Source of the DNA: Bacteroidia bacterium
Lineage (GTDB): Bacteria; Bacteroidota; Bacteroidia; SpSt-205
NCBI GenBank assembly: GCA_026414975.1
Contig: JAOAHZ010000001.1
Coordinates: forward strand, 311,547-375,546
Reading direction: 5' to 3'
DNA length: 64,000 nucleotides
A program made the translations under genes and the position numbers. Positions 17,985 to 25,556 of this stretch are shown one piece after another. How positions within the stretch are numbered: the first letter of the stretch is position 1; the number at the start of each line of letters is the position of its first letter. The notes under the pieces are model-generated. The model searched no databases, was not told where the DNA came from, and worked only from the letters and a program-made list of their open reading frames with translations.

Positions 17985-19220
17985 ATGAAACGCGCTGCGC
18001 CCGACTGGTTGCTTTACTTTCTGGCTTTCACTCTAATGAGTGTAGGTATCCTGAACCTTTACTCTATAGAGGATTTTCCAGCCTGGAGTTGGAAGTACGC
18101 ATATGTGAGGCAGTTTACATGGGCTGGTATCAGTGTATTAGCCATGGTCTTGGCTAGCCTTATAGAGGGACAAGTCTGGCGCTACTTTGCTTATACTCTG
18201 TATGGTCTTGGGGTAGCTGTTATGCTCCTTACGGCGGTTACCGCTCGAGAAATCAACGGGGCTCGAGCATGGTTGAGCATCGGTCCCCTTCAGATTCAAC
18301 CGGCGGAGTTTATGAAGATAGCTACGGCTCTGGCGCTCGCGGCTTATCTAACGCGTTATGACTTTCGTTGGGGACAGTGGCGCGACCGCCTCATGGTGGG
18401 TGTACTGATTGGGGTGCCTATGGCTCTCACTTTACTGCAGAGTGATACGGGTACAGCTCTGACTTTTGCCGCCTTTTTGGTGCCTTTGTATCGATGGGGC
18501 CTATCCATTTGGGTCATCCTAATACCCGTTATACTGGGGGGGCTGGCGTTTATGACCCTTCTGTATCCATGGGTCTACATAGCTTCCATCCTAACCGTTC
18601 TATTGGCTCTAGTTTACTTTTTTATCCTTAAGAGGCGCTATCTAAGCCTTCATATCGCTCTGGCTGTCCTACTTTGGGTATGGCTTGGGTTTTCAGGATA
18701 TCTTTACCATGAGGTTTTGGCACCGCATCAGCGGCAGCGTATAGAAGTGCTTTTGGATCCGTACAAAGACCCTCTGGGTTCAGGGTGGAATACCATTCAA
18801 GCTCGGGTTGCTTTAGTAGCAGGCGGCTTGACAGGTCAAGGTTATGGCAAGGGCCTTCAGAGTAAGTTAGATTTCATTCCGCAGCGGCACACGGACTTTG
18901 CCTATTGTAGCATTGCAGAAGAGTGGGGGTGGTTAGGGGGGGTGGTAGTCATAAGTCTGTACCTCTTTTTTCTGCTGCGTATCGCATGGGTGGCTGAAAG
19001 TACAAATAATCGCTTTGCCCTGCTGTATGGATATGCTTTATCCGCTCTACTCTGGATACATTTACTGATCAATGTAGCTATGATTGTGGGACTACTCCCT
19101 GTAGTTGGGATTCCCCTAATCTTCATTAGTTATGGGGGCTCCTCTTGGGTAGCGATAGGATGGGGGCTGGGTATTTTGCAAAGCTTTTATCGTGAGCGCT
19201 GGATGCGTCTATTTGGATAG
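17985..19220 (+). CDS. rodA: RodA-type peptidoglycan glycosyltransferase (SEDS)
   Basis: 411 aa polytopic SEDS protein that polymerises lipid II during rod elongation together with a class B PBP. About ten hydrophobic segments are visible. Family landmarks are 'NGARAWLSIGPLQIQPAEFMKI', the big extracytoplasmic loop with 'DPLGSGWNTIQARVALVAGGLTGQGYGKG', 'FIPQRHTDFAYCSIAEEWG', and the C-terminal 'GLLPVVGIPLIFISYGGSS'. The Asp expected in the loop is the one in 'HTDFAY'. It follows the MoxR stop by one base and its end overlaps the convergent TPR gene by 12 bp. FtsW is less likely given the RodA-like 'RHTDF' and 'GYGKG' motifs. Confidence 0.93.
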   Translation: MKRAAPDWLLYFLAFTLMSVGILNLYSIEDFPAWSWKYAYVRQFTWAGISVLAMVLASLIEGQVWRYFAYTLYGLGVAVMLLTAVTAREINGARAWLSIGPLQIQPAEFMKIATALALAAYLTRYDFRWGQWRDRLMVGVLIGVPMALTLLQSDTGTALTFAAFLVPLYRWGLSIWVILIPVILGGLAFMTLLYPWVYIASILTVLLALVYFFILKRRYLSLHIALAVLLWVWLGFSGYLYHEVLAPHQRQRIEVLLDPYKDPLGSGWNTIQARVALVAGGLTGQGYGKGLQSKLDFIPQRHTDFAYCSIAEEWGWLGGVVVISLYLFFLLRIAWVAESTNNRFALLYGYALSALLWIHLLINVAMIVGLLPVVGIPLIFISYGGSSWVAIGWGLGILQSFYRERWMRLFG

Positions 19221-19769
19221 AAGGGCTTGTAAAAGCGGCTCTTCAGTTATCTCTGATAAAAGAGCGGGTTCTTGGTGGATACATTTCTCCAGTAGTTCAG
19301 CTGCTTCAGCGGTGCGTCCTAACCGAGCTAAAAATAATGCCCTGTAGTAAAGCAGTTCAGGGGTTTGCTGAGGTAGCTCACTGGCGCGTTGGAGAGCTTC
19401 TTCCGCAGTTTGTGTATCGCCAAAATGCATGGCCCAAAATGCTTTATGGGCCCACCAGCGGGGATTCGTAGAGTCCTGCTTAAGAAGTTCATCTAACACA
19501 TGATACGCTTCTCTGACGCGATTTTGCTTAAGGAGCTCTTCGTAATGCGAGCGCAAAGCAGGTAGATAAGTTGGGCAAACAAGTCTACACTGTACCAGAG
19601 CGGAATAGGCCTCGGGGTCTCCCAGCTTCTTAAGTAAGCGGTATTTCTCATACCACAGCTCAGGGCTATTCGGAAAAAGACTAAGCCCTACATAAAGGGG
19701 TGTAAGAGCTTCTCTTAGCAGGCCTTCTTCACTTAGCCGAAAGCTCTGCCCCAAGTACTCGGCGACCAT
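19209..19769 (-). CDS. tetratricopeptide-repeat protein
   Basis: 186 aa soluble protein made almost entirely of TPR-like helix pairs, e.g. 'LREALTPLYVGLSLFPNSPELWYEKYRLLKKLGD', 'REAYHVLDELLKQDSTNPRWWAHKAFWAM' and 'AELLEKCIHQEPALL'. There is no signal peptide. The start is ATG 19769: a perfect TAACTTTG box ends 9 nt upstream, and the apparent TTG start at 19781 is itself part of that box. The role is unknown; TPRs mediate protein-protein contacts. It is convergent with rodA, overlapping by 12 bp. Confidence 0.75.
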   Translation of the reverse strand: MVAEYLGQSFRLSEEGLLREALTPLYVGLSLFPNSPELWYEKYRLLKKLGDPEAYSALVQCRLVCPTYLPALRSHYEELLKQNRVREAYHVLDELLKQDSTNPRWWAHKAFWAMHFGDTQTAEEALQRASELPQQTPELLYYRALFLARLGRTAEAAELLEKCIHQEPALLSEITEEPLLQALLSK

Positions 19770-19778
19770 GACTAAGAA

Positions 19779-19786
19779 CAAAGTTA
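19779..19786 (-). promoter_or_regulatory. -7 box TAACTTTG for the TPR gene
   Basis: Perfect match on the minus strand, 9 nt before the ATG at 19769. The upstream in-frame TTG is the last three bases of this box, so it cannot be translated. Confidence 0.65.
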
Positions 19787-19831
19787 GACAAAAGTCGTAC
19801 CTCTCAAAACCATCTATGCCTTAAGCATAAA

Positions 19832-19850
19832 TGCCCCCCATCGGGGGGCA
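19832..19850. other. perfect GC hairpin TGCCCCCC/GGGGGGCA
   Basis: An 8-bp perfect inverted repeat with a 3-nt loop in the 19770-20185 non-coding island. On the minus strand it is followed by ATTTATGCTT, a weak T-rich tail, so it may be a weak terminator. It lies just upstream of the TPR promoter and just downstream of a doubtful minus-strand ORF ending at 19863. Confidence 0.5.
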
Positions 19851-19995
19851 CCCAGAACCCATCTATGAAGAGCGAATAGACTCCAATAGGAAAAGGGAGC
19901 ATGGAAGGATAGCGTCGGGCAGGCGAACCTTGTAATTGGCGCTACCTTCTGATGCTTTTATACGCAGGGAAGGCAAATGAAGTTGCATAGGTAGG

Positions 19996-20003
19996 TATCT
20001 TTG
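19996..20003 (+). promoter_or_regulatory. -7 box TATCTTTG upstream of a small ORF and the PAP2 gene
   Basis: Perfect TAnnTTTG. It lies exactly 4 nt before GTG 20008, the commonest spacing in this window, but about 180 nt before the PAP2 gene. Confidence 0.55.
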
Positions 20004-20007
20004 TCCT

Positions 20008-20193
20008 GTGAAAAAGATGTACCCAGAAGTTCTCCCTTTGTCTTCGGGAGAGGGCAGCTGCCTGCTCATAAAATGGATTTCACAGCGTGTAGTCGGTTTG
20101 ATTTGTAGGTTTGAGGGGGGGGCTCTCCCTATAGGGCAGACGGGGGGCTCAGCTCTTGGGTTATACTTCCAACCCTCCCGAGGACTTGATTGA
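20008..20193 (+). CDS. possible small protein of 61 aa upstream of PAP2
   Basis: Short frame starting GTG AAA AAG ATG, exactly 4 nt behind a perfect TATCTTTG box. It ends in a TGA (20191-20193) that overlaps the likely PAP2 start (TTG 20186). The peptide has no recognised domain, no clear membrane helix and only a few charged residues. Support is purely positional: the box-to-start spacing matches the commonest spacing seen at real genes here, and the end overlaps the next gene as in other operons. It could instead be an untranslated leader of the PAP2 gene. Confidence 0.3.
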   Translation: MKKMYPEVLPLSSGEGSCLLIKWISQRVVGLICRFEGGALPIGQTGGSALGLYFQPSRGLD

Positions 20194-20737
20194 GAAACTC
20201 TTAGAGTGGGATACCCAGGCTCTACTCTGGATAAATACAAATGGTATGGAGCCATGGGATACAATTGCTTGGTACGGAACAAAAGGGTGGATCGGTATTC
20301 CTCTGTATCTCGTGGCGAGCGGTTGGCTTCTGTGGCGGAAAGGGAAACAGGGTTTGCGAGCCTTGGCGGTGATTGTAGCGATTATTGCTGCGACGGACCT
20401 TATCTGTGCCCGCATACTCAAGCCGGGTGTAGGACGGCTGCGTCCTTCTCATGAACCTTGCCTATCTGGGCGCCTTCGGCTTTTGCATGGCTATAGGGGA
20501 GGGTTATACAGCTTTCCCTCTAATCATGCGGCGAACACAGCAGCCGGTAGTGTAGCGTTTGCTTTATACATTCGTCATCCTCTCGTATGGCTGATAGGTG
20601 CGCTCTGGACTTTTCTGCATAGCTTTACGCGGGTGTATTTAGGGGTGCATTATCCGAGCGACATTTTGGCTGGCTGGATAATCGGAAGTCTTCTATCCCT
20701 CGTACTTTTGAAAGTTTATCAGAGGCGGTATGCTTAA
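20186..20737 (+). CDS. PAP2-family membrane phosphatase
   Basis: About 183 aa integral membrane phosphatase of the type 2 phosphatidic acid phosphatase family, acting on lipid phosphates such as undecaprenyl diphosphate or phosphatidic acid. The three catalytic motifs are complete: 'KPGVGRLRP', 'PSNHAAN' with its His, and 'RVYLGVHYPSDILAG' with Arg, His and Asp. Hydrophobic helices lie between them. The start is uncertain: TTG 20186 gives the family-typical 'IEKLLEWDTQALLWIN' N-terminus; TTG 20156 would add ten residues. The end overlaps the terC start by 8 bp. With rodA and the other wall genes nearby, a role in lipid carrier recycling is plausible (inference). Confidence 0.85.
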   Translation: MIEKLLEWDTQALLWINTNGMEPWDTIAWYGTKGWIGIPLYLVASGWLLWRKGKQGLRALAVIVAIIAATDLICARILKPGVGRLRPSHEPCLSGRLRLLHGYRGGLYSFPSNHAANTAAGSVAFALYIRHPLVWLIGALWTFLHSFTRVYLGVHYPSDILAGWIIGSLLSLVLLKVYQRRYA

Positions 20738-21665
20738 TCACCCAGTTCTGTGGGGTTTTATAGCCCTTGTCTCAGGATACTTGATATTGGATTTAGGACT
20801 TTTGCATCGAAAAGTACGGGTTCTCACACTGCGTCAGGCGGCTTGGCAATCGCTCCTCATAGTTCTAATAGCTCTCTCATTTGGCGTGTTTGTGTATGCG
20901 CAAAAAGGACGAAGCGCTGCGGCTGAATACTACTCGGCTTATGTCATGGAGTATGCCCTTTCTATGGACAATGTCTTCGTGATTTTGCTCATCTTTCGCT
21001 ACTTCTCTATAGAGCCTCAGTATCAGCATCGAGTCCTGTTTTGGGGGATAGTTGGTGCTATGGTCATGCGAGGGATGTTCATATTTGCAGGTGTCCTTAT
21101 AGTGCGTCAGTTTCACTGGGTTTTGTACTTTTTTGGTGCATTTCTGGTGTGGGCTGGCATCAAAAATCTATTTTTCCGCTCCGATGAACCACCTGATCTG
21201 AGTAAGAATCTTCTTCTACGATTCTTGAGTCGCTATCTGAGGATTACGACCGCCCCCCATCAAGGAAAGTTTATTATAAAACGCCACAACAAGCGATACT
21301 TTACGCTGCTTGCTCTTGCCCTGATGATGGTAGAATTCACGGATTTGCTATTTGCTGTGGATTCTATTCCGGCAGCTTTTGCTATAACTCAAGATGAGGA
21401 TATTCTGTTTAGCTCCAATATCCTTGCGGTCATGGGACTTCGGTCTATGTTTTTCATGCTGGCGGCGGTGATTGATCGCTTCTGGGCATTAGAGTATGGT
21501 ATTTCTATTGTGCTGGTTGGGATCGGGCTTAAGATGTTTCAAGGCCTTATGGGCTTTCATGTATCAGCCGAAGTCTCTCTAATATTTATTCTGGGCGCGC
21601 TTAGTCTGAGTATTCTTCTCTCCCTAATCGTACCCAAACGAGATGAGACCCCTGCTACCCCATAA
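20730..21665 (+). CDS. TerC/Alx-family integral membrane protein
   Basis: 311 aa polytopic protein of the TerC family (tellurium resistance/Alx), linked to metal, mainly Mn, homeostasis. Typical features are the acidic membrane motif 'VMEYALSMDNVFVILLIFRYF', 'GAFLVWAGIKNLFF', and the second Asp-rich helix 'ALALMMVEFTDLLFAVDSIPAAFAIT' followed by 'FSSNILAVMGLRSMFF'. It overlaps the PAP2 gene by 8 bp and the following hydrolase by 23 bp, so the three form one tight operon. A metal transport role is family knowledge and is not proven for this protein. Confidence 0.92.
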   Translation: MLNHPVLWGFIALVSGYLILDLGLLHRKVRVLTLRQAAWQSLLIVLIALSFGVFVYAQKGRSAAAEYYSAYVMEYALSMDNVFVILLIFRYFSIEPQYQHRVLFWGIVGAMVMRGMFIFAGVLIVRQFHWVLYFFGAFLVWAGIKNLFFRSDEPPDLSKNLLLRFLSRYLRITTAPHQGKFIIKRHNKRYFTLLALALMMVEFTDLLFAVDSIPAAFAITQDEDILFSSNILAVMGLRSMFFMLAAVIDRFWALEYGISIVLVGIGLKMFQGLMGFHVSAEVSLIFILGALSLSILLSLIVPKRDETPATP

Positions 21666-22470
21666 GCGATTAGGAAGGCGAGGACCCTGGCTGATCTTAT
21701 TGCATGGGTATATGGTGGATGGAGGCATGTTCATGCCCGTGGAAAGCACACTGGCTCAGCATTACAGATTGTTGATCCCCGACTTGCGGGGCTATGGTAG
21801 TGCGTGGTCGTGGGAAGGGCCTTACACCTTTCTCCAGAGAGCCGAAGATGTAGCTCGTCTTATAGAGGCATTTTCGCCCAGCGAGCCCGTCTGGGTTTTG
21901 GGCTATTCTATGGGAGGGGTTATCGCTCAAGTCCTTTTGAAGCACTATCCAGAGAAAATAAGAGGGGTGATTTTGGCCTGTACCTTTGCTTACAAGCCCC
22001 TTACTACCTTAGAACAGTGGCAGGGTCGCCTGCTGCCCCGTCTCCTGAAGCTTCTACCGCCTGCTTCTTTAGCGAACTTGCTGTATCCCCAAGCATTTGG
22101 TACGGAAACCTTTCCGCCCGAAGTGGTGGAGTGGTACAAAAAAGCTCTTCAGCGCACACGCTTAGAAGTGCTTTTAGCGGATGCAGAGAACCTATTCAGC
22201 TTTGATGGGCGTCCCTTTTTGGCTGCTATCCAGAAGCCTACTTTGGTCATAGGAGGAATGGCGGACCTGATTGTTCCGGCTCATCATAGCCAGCTCATAG
22301 CAGATAAAATTCCCAGCGCCCGTTTAGTCCTCTATCCGGGTGCAGGTCATGCTCTAATATTTACGCATAGGCGTCCTTTTGCTCGGGATATACATCGCTT
22401 CATTCTACAGGCGGCTCATACATCTGGAGAACCCAGTCCGCACTCTGTCCTGTCTCAATCTCAGCAATGA
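21643..22470 (+). CDS. alpha/beta-hydrolase
   Basis: 275 aa serine hydrolase of the alpha/beta fold. The oxyanion region is 'LILLHGYMVDGGMF', the nucleophile elbow is 'GYSMGG' (Ser about residue 90), the Asp is probably in 'GGMADLIVP', and the catalytic His is in 'GAGHALIF'. Substrate is unknown; the family includes esterases, lactonases and dienelactone hydrolases. It starts inside the terC end (23-bp overlap). Its last ~24 codons are antisense to the end of the DUF4294 gene (71-bp overlap) and look like a non-homologous tail after the normal 'RDIHRFIL' end. Confidence 0.85.
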   Translation: MRPLLPHKRLGRRGPWLILLHGYMVDGGMFMPVESTLAQHYRLLIPDLRGYGSAWSWEGPYTFLQRAEDVARLIEAFSPSEPVWVLGYSMGGVIAQVLLKHYPEKIRGVILACTFAYKPLTTLEQWQGRLLPRLLKLLPPASLANLLYPQAFGTETFPPEVVEWYKKALQRTRLEVLLADAENLFSFDGRPFLAAIQKPTLVIGGMADLIVPAHHSQLIADKIPSARLVLYPGAGHALIFTHRRPFARDIHRFILQAAHTSGEPSPHSVLSQSQQ

Positions 22471-22990
22471 TAGCTTCTATCAGAAGTTCCCGAGCGGGGT
22501 CGTAGGTTAATTTCAGATTGGAGCCGTATAAACGAGCAATGCTCTGCCAAAAAGTTGCTTGGATACCCCCTAAGTAGTCCTGAATCAGCGTGTAGACGTC
22601 CACACCTGTTTCTCGGTGAATGAGCTTGATGAGTAAAATACCCTGCGTCACGGTCATATCGCGTAAGATAGGCTCGTATTTGTCAAACAGGTCTTTTTTG
22701 AGCTGTTTAGAGTACCGTTTGTAATCACGGCTTTTTTCACCGAGGCGAGCGCGTTCATTATCTACTTCGCGTACGATGCGAGCAGCCTCCTTAGCTAAGG
22801 GGTAAACGAAATGCACATTACGGCGCAACCGTTGGAAAGCAGCCCACTGCTTACGCACTTCGGCGATGCGCTCGGGAGAAGGCAAAGCTGCTACAATCTC
22901 CACGGGGTTCATCACATAGATAGGAATGCTGTCTGGCCCTAAGAGGAGCTTATGAGGGGTCTGCGCATGCAAAATTAGAGAGACGGGCAT
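22400..22990 (-). CDS. DUF4294-family protein
   Basis: 196 aa protein resembling the Bacteroidota DUF4294 family. It begins 'MPVSLILHAQTPHKLLLGPDSIPIYVMNPVEI'; the middle contains 'YPLAKEAARIVREVDNE' and 'YSKQLKKDLFDKYEPILRDMTVTQGILLIKLIHRETG'. Function is not known. The N-terminus could be a weak signal peptide ('SLILHAQ'). An ATG at 23251 would extend the frame by 87 residues across the miaB promoter and start; I reject it because an AAGATTTG box lies 2 nt before ATG 22990. Confidence 0.78.
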   Translation of the reverse strand: MPVSLILHAQTPHKLLLGPDSIPIYVMNPVEIVAALPSPERIAEVRKQWAAFQRLRRNVHFVYPLAKEAARIVREVDNERARLGEKSRDYKRYSKQLKKDLFDKYEPILRDMTVTQGILLIKLIHRETGVDVYTLIQDYLGGIQATFWQSIARLYGSNLKLTYDPARELLIEAIIAEIETGQSADWVLQMYEPPVE

Positions 22991-22992
22991 GA

Positions 22993-23000
22993 CAAATCTT
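22993..23000 (-). promoter_or_regulatory. -7 box AAGATTTG for the DUF4294 gene
   Basis: One mismatch to TAnnTTTG; 2 nt before the ATG at 22990. Only 2 bp separate it from the divergent miaB box. Confidence 0.45.
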
Positions 23001-23002
23001 CT

Positions 23003-23010
23003 TACCTTTG
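23003..23010 (+). promoter_or_regulatory. -7 box TACCTTTG for miaB
   Basis: Perfect TAnnTTTG; 7 nt before the ATG at 23018. Confidence 0.65.
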
Positions 23011-23017
23011 TGAAAAT

Positions 23018-24397
23018 ATGGCACTGGCGCATGAGCGAGTATTCGGCCAGCGAGCGGACCTGCTTCCTGTGGCGGCGTACAAAGCCTACATAGAGACCTA
23101 CGGCTGCCAGATGAACTTTGCGGATAGCGAACTGGTAGCGGGGATTTTGCAAAATACGGGATACGGCTTTACCCAGCAGCCCGAGGATGCGGACCTCGTG
23201 CTCATCAATACCTGTGCGATCCGAGAGCACGCAGAAGAGAAAATCTGGCAAAGGCTAAGGTACTTTACTTCGCTGAAACGGCAGCGTCCTCACTTGATTA
23301 TAGGGGTGATTGGCTGCATGGCTGAGCGCCTCAAAAAAAGGCTACTGGATGAGGCTCCCGTGGTGGATTTGATAGCCGGCCCAGACTCCTATCGGTATTT
23401 GCCCCAGCTTATTCGGCAGGTGGAGAGTGGGACTAAAGCAGTACATGTGCTTCTTTCCCGAGAGGAGACGTACGCTGATGTGGCACCCTTGCGACTCTCA
23501 CCCAATCGCGTCAGCGCCTACATTTCCATTATGCGGGGCTGTAATAATATGTGCTCGTTTTGCATTGTGCCTTTCACGCGGGGGCGGGAGCGAAGCCGAC
23601 CTTGGGAAAGCATCGTAGAGGAGGTGATTCATTTGGCTGAGGCGGGTTATAGGGAGATTACCCTTTTAGGGCAGAATGTAGACTCCTACGAGGACCGAGG
23701 GGTGCGCTTTGCTCATCTTTTAGCGAAAGTAGCTGAGGCCGCCCCCCAGGTGTGGATTCGTTTCGCCACCTCTCATCCTAAGGACATGCAGGATGAAGTT
23801 TTAGAGACGATAGCTCAACATCCTAATCTTACACCCTACATCCATTTGCCGGTACAGGCAGGGAGTGATGCTGTTCTACAGCGCATGAATCGCGGCTACA
23901 CCGCCGAATGGTATCTCCAGCGAGTGGAAGCGATCCGACGCTATCTGCCTGATGCGGTGGTTTCTACAGATATTATTGTGGGCTTCTGTGGAGAGACGGA
24001 AGCGGATTTTGAAGAAACTTTGAAGCTGATGGAAGCGGCTCAGTTTGACTCGGTCTATCAGTTCATGTATTCAGAACGGCCAGGCACGTTTGCTGCGCGG
24101 CGGTATGCTGACGATATTCCACCTGAAGTGAAAAAAGAGCGGTTAGAGCGAGTGATTCAATCAGCTCAGGCGCTGAGCTTAGCCCGCAATCGCCTCCAAA
24201 TAGGGACGCGGCAGCGCGTGCTGTTAGAGAAACCTTCACGGCGTGACCCAAAAGACTTTGTGGGTCGTACCTTTTCTGGACGCACGACAGTGGTCCGAGG
24301 AGCAGCTGCTTTCGCTAATCCTGGCGACATAGTTTTAGCAGAGATTACCGACGCTACTTCAGCTACGCTTATCGGCTATGTATCATGTCCTAACTGA
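23018..24397 (+). CDS. miaB: tRNA-2-methylthio-N6-dimethylallyladenosine synthase
   Basis: Radical-SAM methylthiotransferase, 459 aa, adding the 2-methylthio group to i6A37 in tRNAs reading UNN codons. The N-terminal MTTase domain has 'YIETYGCQMNFADSE', 'INTCAIREHAEEK' and 'GVIGCMAERLK', giving the three Cys of the auxiliary cluster. The radical-SAM cluster motif is CNNMCSFC within 'IMRGCNNMCSFCIVPFTRGRERSR'. A C-terminal TRAM domain ('VLLEKPSRRDPKDFVGRT') completes it. The ATG is 7 nt behind a perfect box. Its end overlaps the sigma-54 activator start by 20 bp. This miaB-activator-lptE order is, as I recall, common in Bacteroidota. Confidence 0.96.
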   Translation: MALAHERVFGQRADLLPVAAYKAYIETYGCQMNFADSELVAGILQNTGYGFTQQPEDADLVLINTCAIREHAEEKIWQRLRYFTSLKRQRPHLIIGVIGCMAERLKKRLLDEAPVVDLIAGPDSYRYLPQLIRQVESGTKAVHVLLSREETYADVAPLRLSPNRVSAYISIMRGCNNMCSFCIVPFTRGRERSRPWESIVEEVIHLAEAGYREITLLGQNVDSYEDRGVRFAHLLAKVAEAAPQVWIRFATSHPKDMQDEVLETIAQHPNLTPYIHLPVQAGSDAVLQRMNRGYTAEWYLQRVEAIRRYLPDAVVSTDIIVGFCGETEADFEETLKLMEAAQFDSVYQFMYSERPGTFAARRYADDIPPEVKKERLERVIQSAQALSLARNRLQIGTRQRVLLEKPSRRDPKDFVGRTFSGRTTVVRGAAAFANPGDIVLAEITDATSATLIGYVSCPN

Positions 24398-25556
24398 AAG
24401 TCCTCGGGATATTGCTCGGCGCTTTCGTCTAATCGGGGAATGGCCGCCGTTTCTGCGCGCCGTGGAGTTAGCGGCTCGGGTTGCCCCTACTAATGTTCCT
24501 GTCCTCATTTTGGGAGAAAATGGAACCGGCAAAGAGATATTTGCCCATATTTTGCATCAGCTAAGCTTGCGACGGGACAAGCCGCTTTTAGCCATCAACT
24601 GCGGCGCTATTCCTGAAGGAACGATAGATTCAGAGCTTTTCGGCCACGAAAAAGGGGCATTTACCTCGGCTTATGAGAGCCGAAAAGGCTACTTTGAAGT
24701 AGCCAATGGCGGAACCCTCTTTCTGGACGAAATCGGGGAAATGCCCTTAGGAACTCAGGCGCGGCTCCTCCGCGTCTTGGAGACGGGGGAGTATTTGCGT
24801 GTCGGTAGTAGCAGGGTCCAGAAGACCGACGTGCGCGTGATAGCCGCTACAAACAGAGACCTGCTGGGCCTTATCCGCAAAGGAAAGTTTCGCGAAGACT
24901 TGTACCATCGTCTGAATACGATTACGATCCGCGTGCCCCCTCTGCGCGAAAGAGGACGAGATGTGGAACTGCTATTTGAGTTTTTTGTAGATGAGCTATC
25001 TCGAGAATGGGGCGTTCCCCCTGTAGAGTTAGATTCTGGGGCGGTGGAAAAATTGATGCGTTATCCTTGGCCTGGTAATGTTCGCGAGCTCAAGCACTTA
25101 GTAGAAAAGCTCCTTATCCTGCATCCAGGCCAGCGTATCACGGCAGCTATTTTACAGGAATATCTGCCCGAACGCGAGGTTCTACTCCCCGTGGTATATG
25201 AAGGGGGCTCGCCTCTGCCTCGTTCCGCTAAGAGGTCTATCTCGGAAGACCTTATTTATGCGAAGTTTGAACGACTGGAGACCCTTCTCCTGCGCATCCA
25301 GGATTCGCTCTCGCTTCTTCAGGAGATGACGCGCCAAATAGGGCAGCATATTCTAGATAGCGACAAAGGTCGTCTACCGCCTGCGACGCCTTCCTCAGAC
25401 ATCCAAGATTTTTCTTTGGAAGCAAACGAGCGACGACTCATAGAGGCTGCTCTTCGACATTACAACGGAAACCGTAAGCGAGCCGCTCAGGCCCTAGGCA
25501 TCGCCGAACGAACCCTGTATCGAAAGATCGAAGATTATGGGCTTGAGGGGCTCTAA
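24378..25556 (+). CDS. sigma-54-dependent transcriptional activator, Fis family
   Basis: 392 aa bacterial enhancer-binding protein. The AAA+ sigma-54 interaction domain covers about residues 12-240: Walker A 'GENGTGKE', 'ELFGHEKGAFTSA' (the L1 loop, normally GAFTGA), Walker B 'GGTLFLDEIGEMP', 'RVIAATNRDL' and the R-finger region 'FREDLYHRLNTITIRVPPLRER'. A linker leads to a C-terminal Fis-type HTH (about 345-390, 'RLIEAALRHYNGNRKRAAQALGIAERTLYRKI'). There is no receiver or sensor domain, so activity is set otherwise. The Gly-to-Ser change in GAFTGA is unusual because this loop touches sigma-54. It overlaps miaB and lptE by 20 bp each. Confidence 0.93.
   Translation: MYHVLTESPRDIARRFRLIGEWPPFLRAVELAARVAPTNVPVLILGENGTGKEIFAHILHQLSLRRDKPLLAINCGAIPEGTIDSELFGHEKGAFTSAYESRKGYFEVANGGTLFLDEIGEMPLGTQARLLRVLETGEYLRVGSSRVQKTDVRVIAATNRDLLGLIRKGKFREDLYHRLNTITIRVPPLRERGRDVELLFEFFVDELSREWGVPPVELDSGAVEKLMRYPWPGNVRELKHLVEKLLILHPGQRITAAILQEYLPEREVLLPVVYEGGSPLPRSAKRSISEDLIYAKFERLETLLLRIQDSLSLLQEMTRQIGQHILDSDKGRLPPATPSSDIQDFSLEANERRLIEAALRHYNGNRKRAAQALGIAERTLYRKIEDYGLEGL

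Noticed and set aside
19863-20282. Minus-strand ORF of 139 aa
   Set aside because: No recognised domain, odd composition, antisense to the PAP2 start, and no -7 box before either its first or its internal Met. Kept only as a remark in the island finding.
22991-23251. 87-residue N-terminal extension of the DUF4294 gene
   Set aside because: It would be antisense to the miaB promoter and 5' end; homology and a -7 box support ATG 22990.
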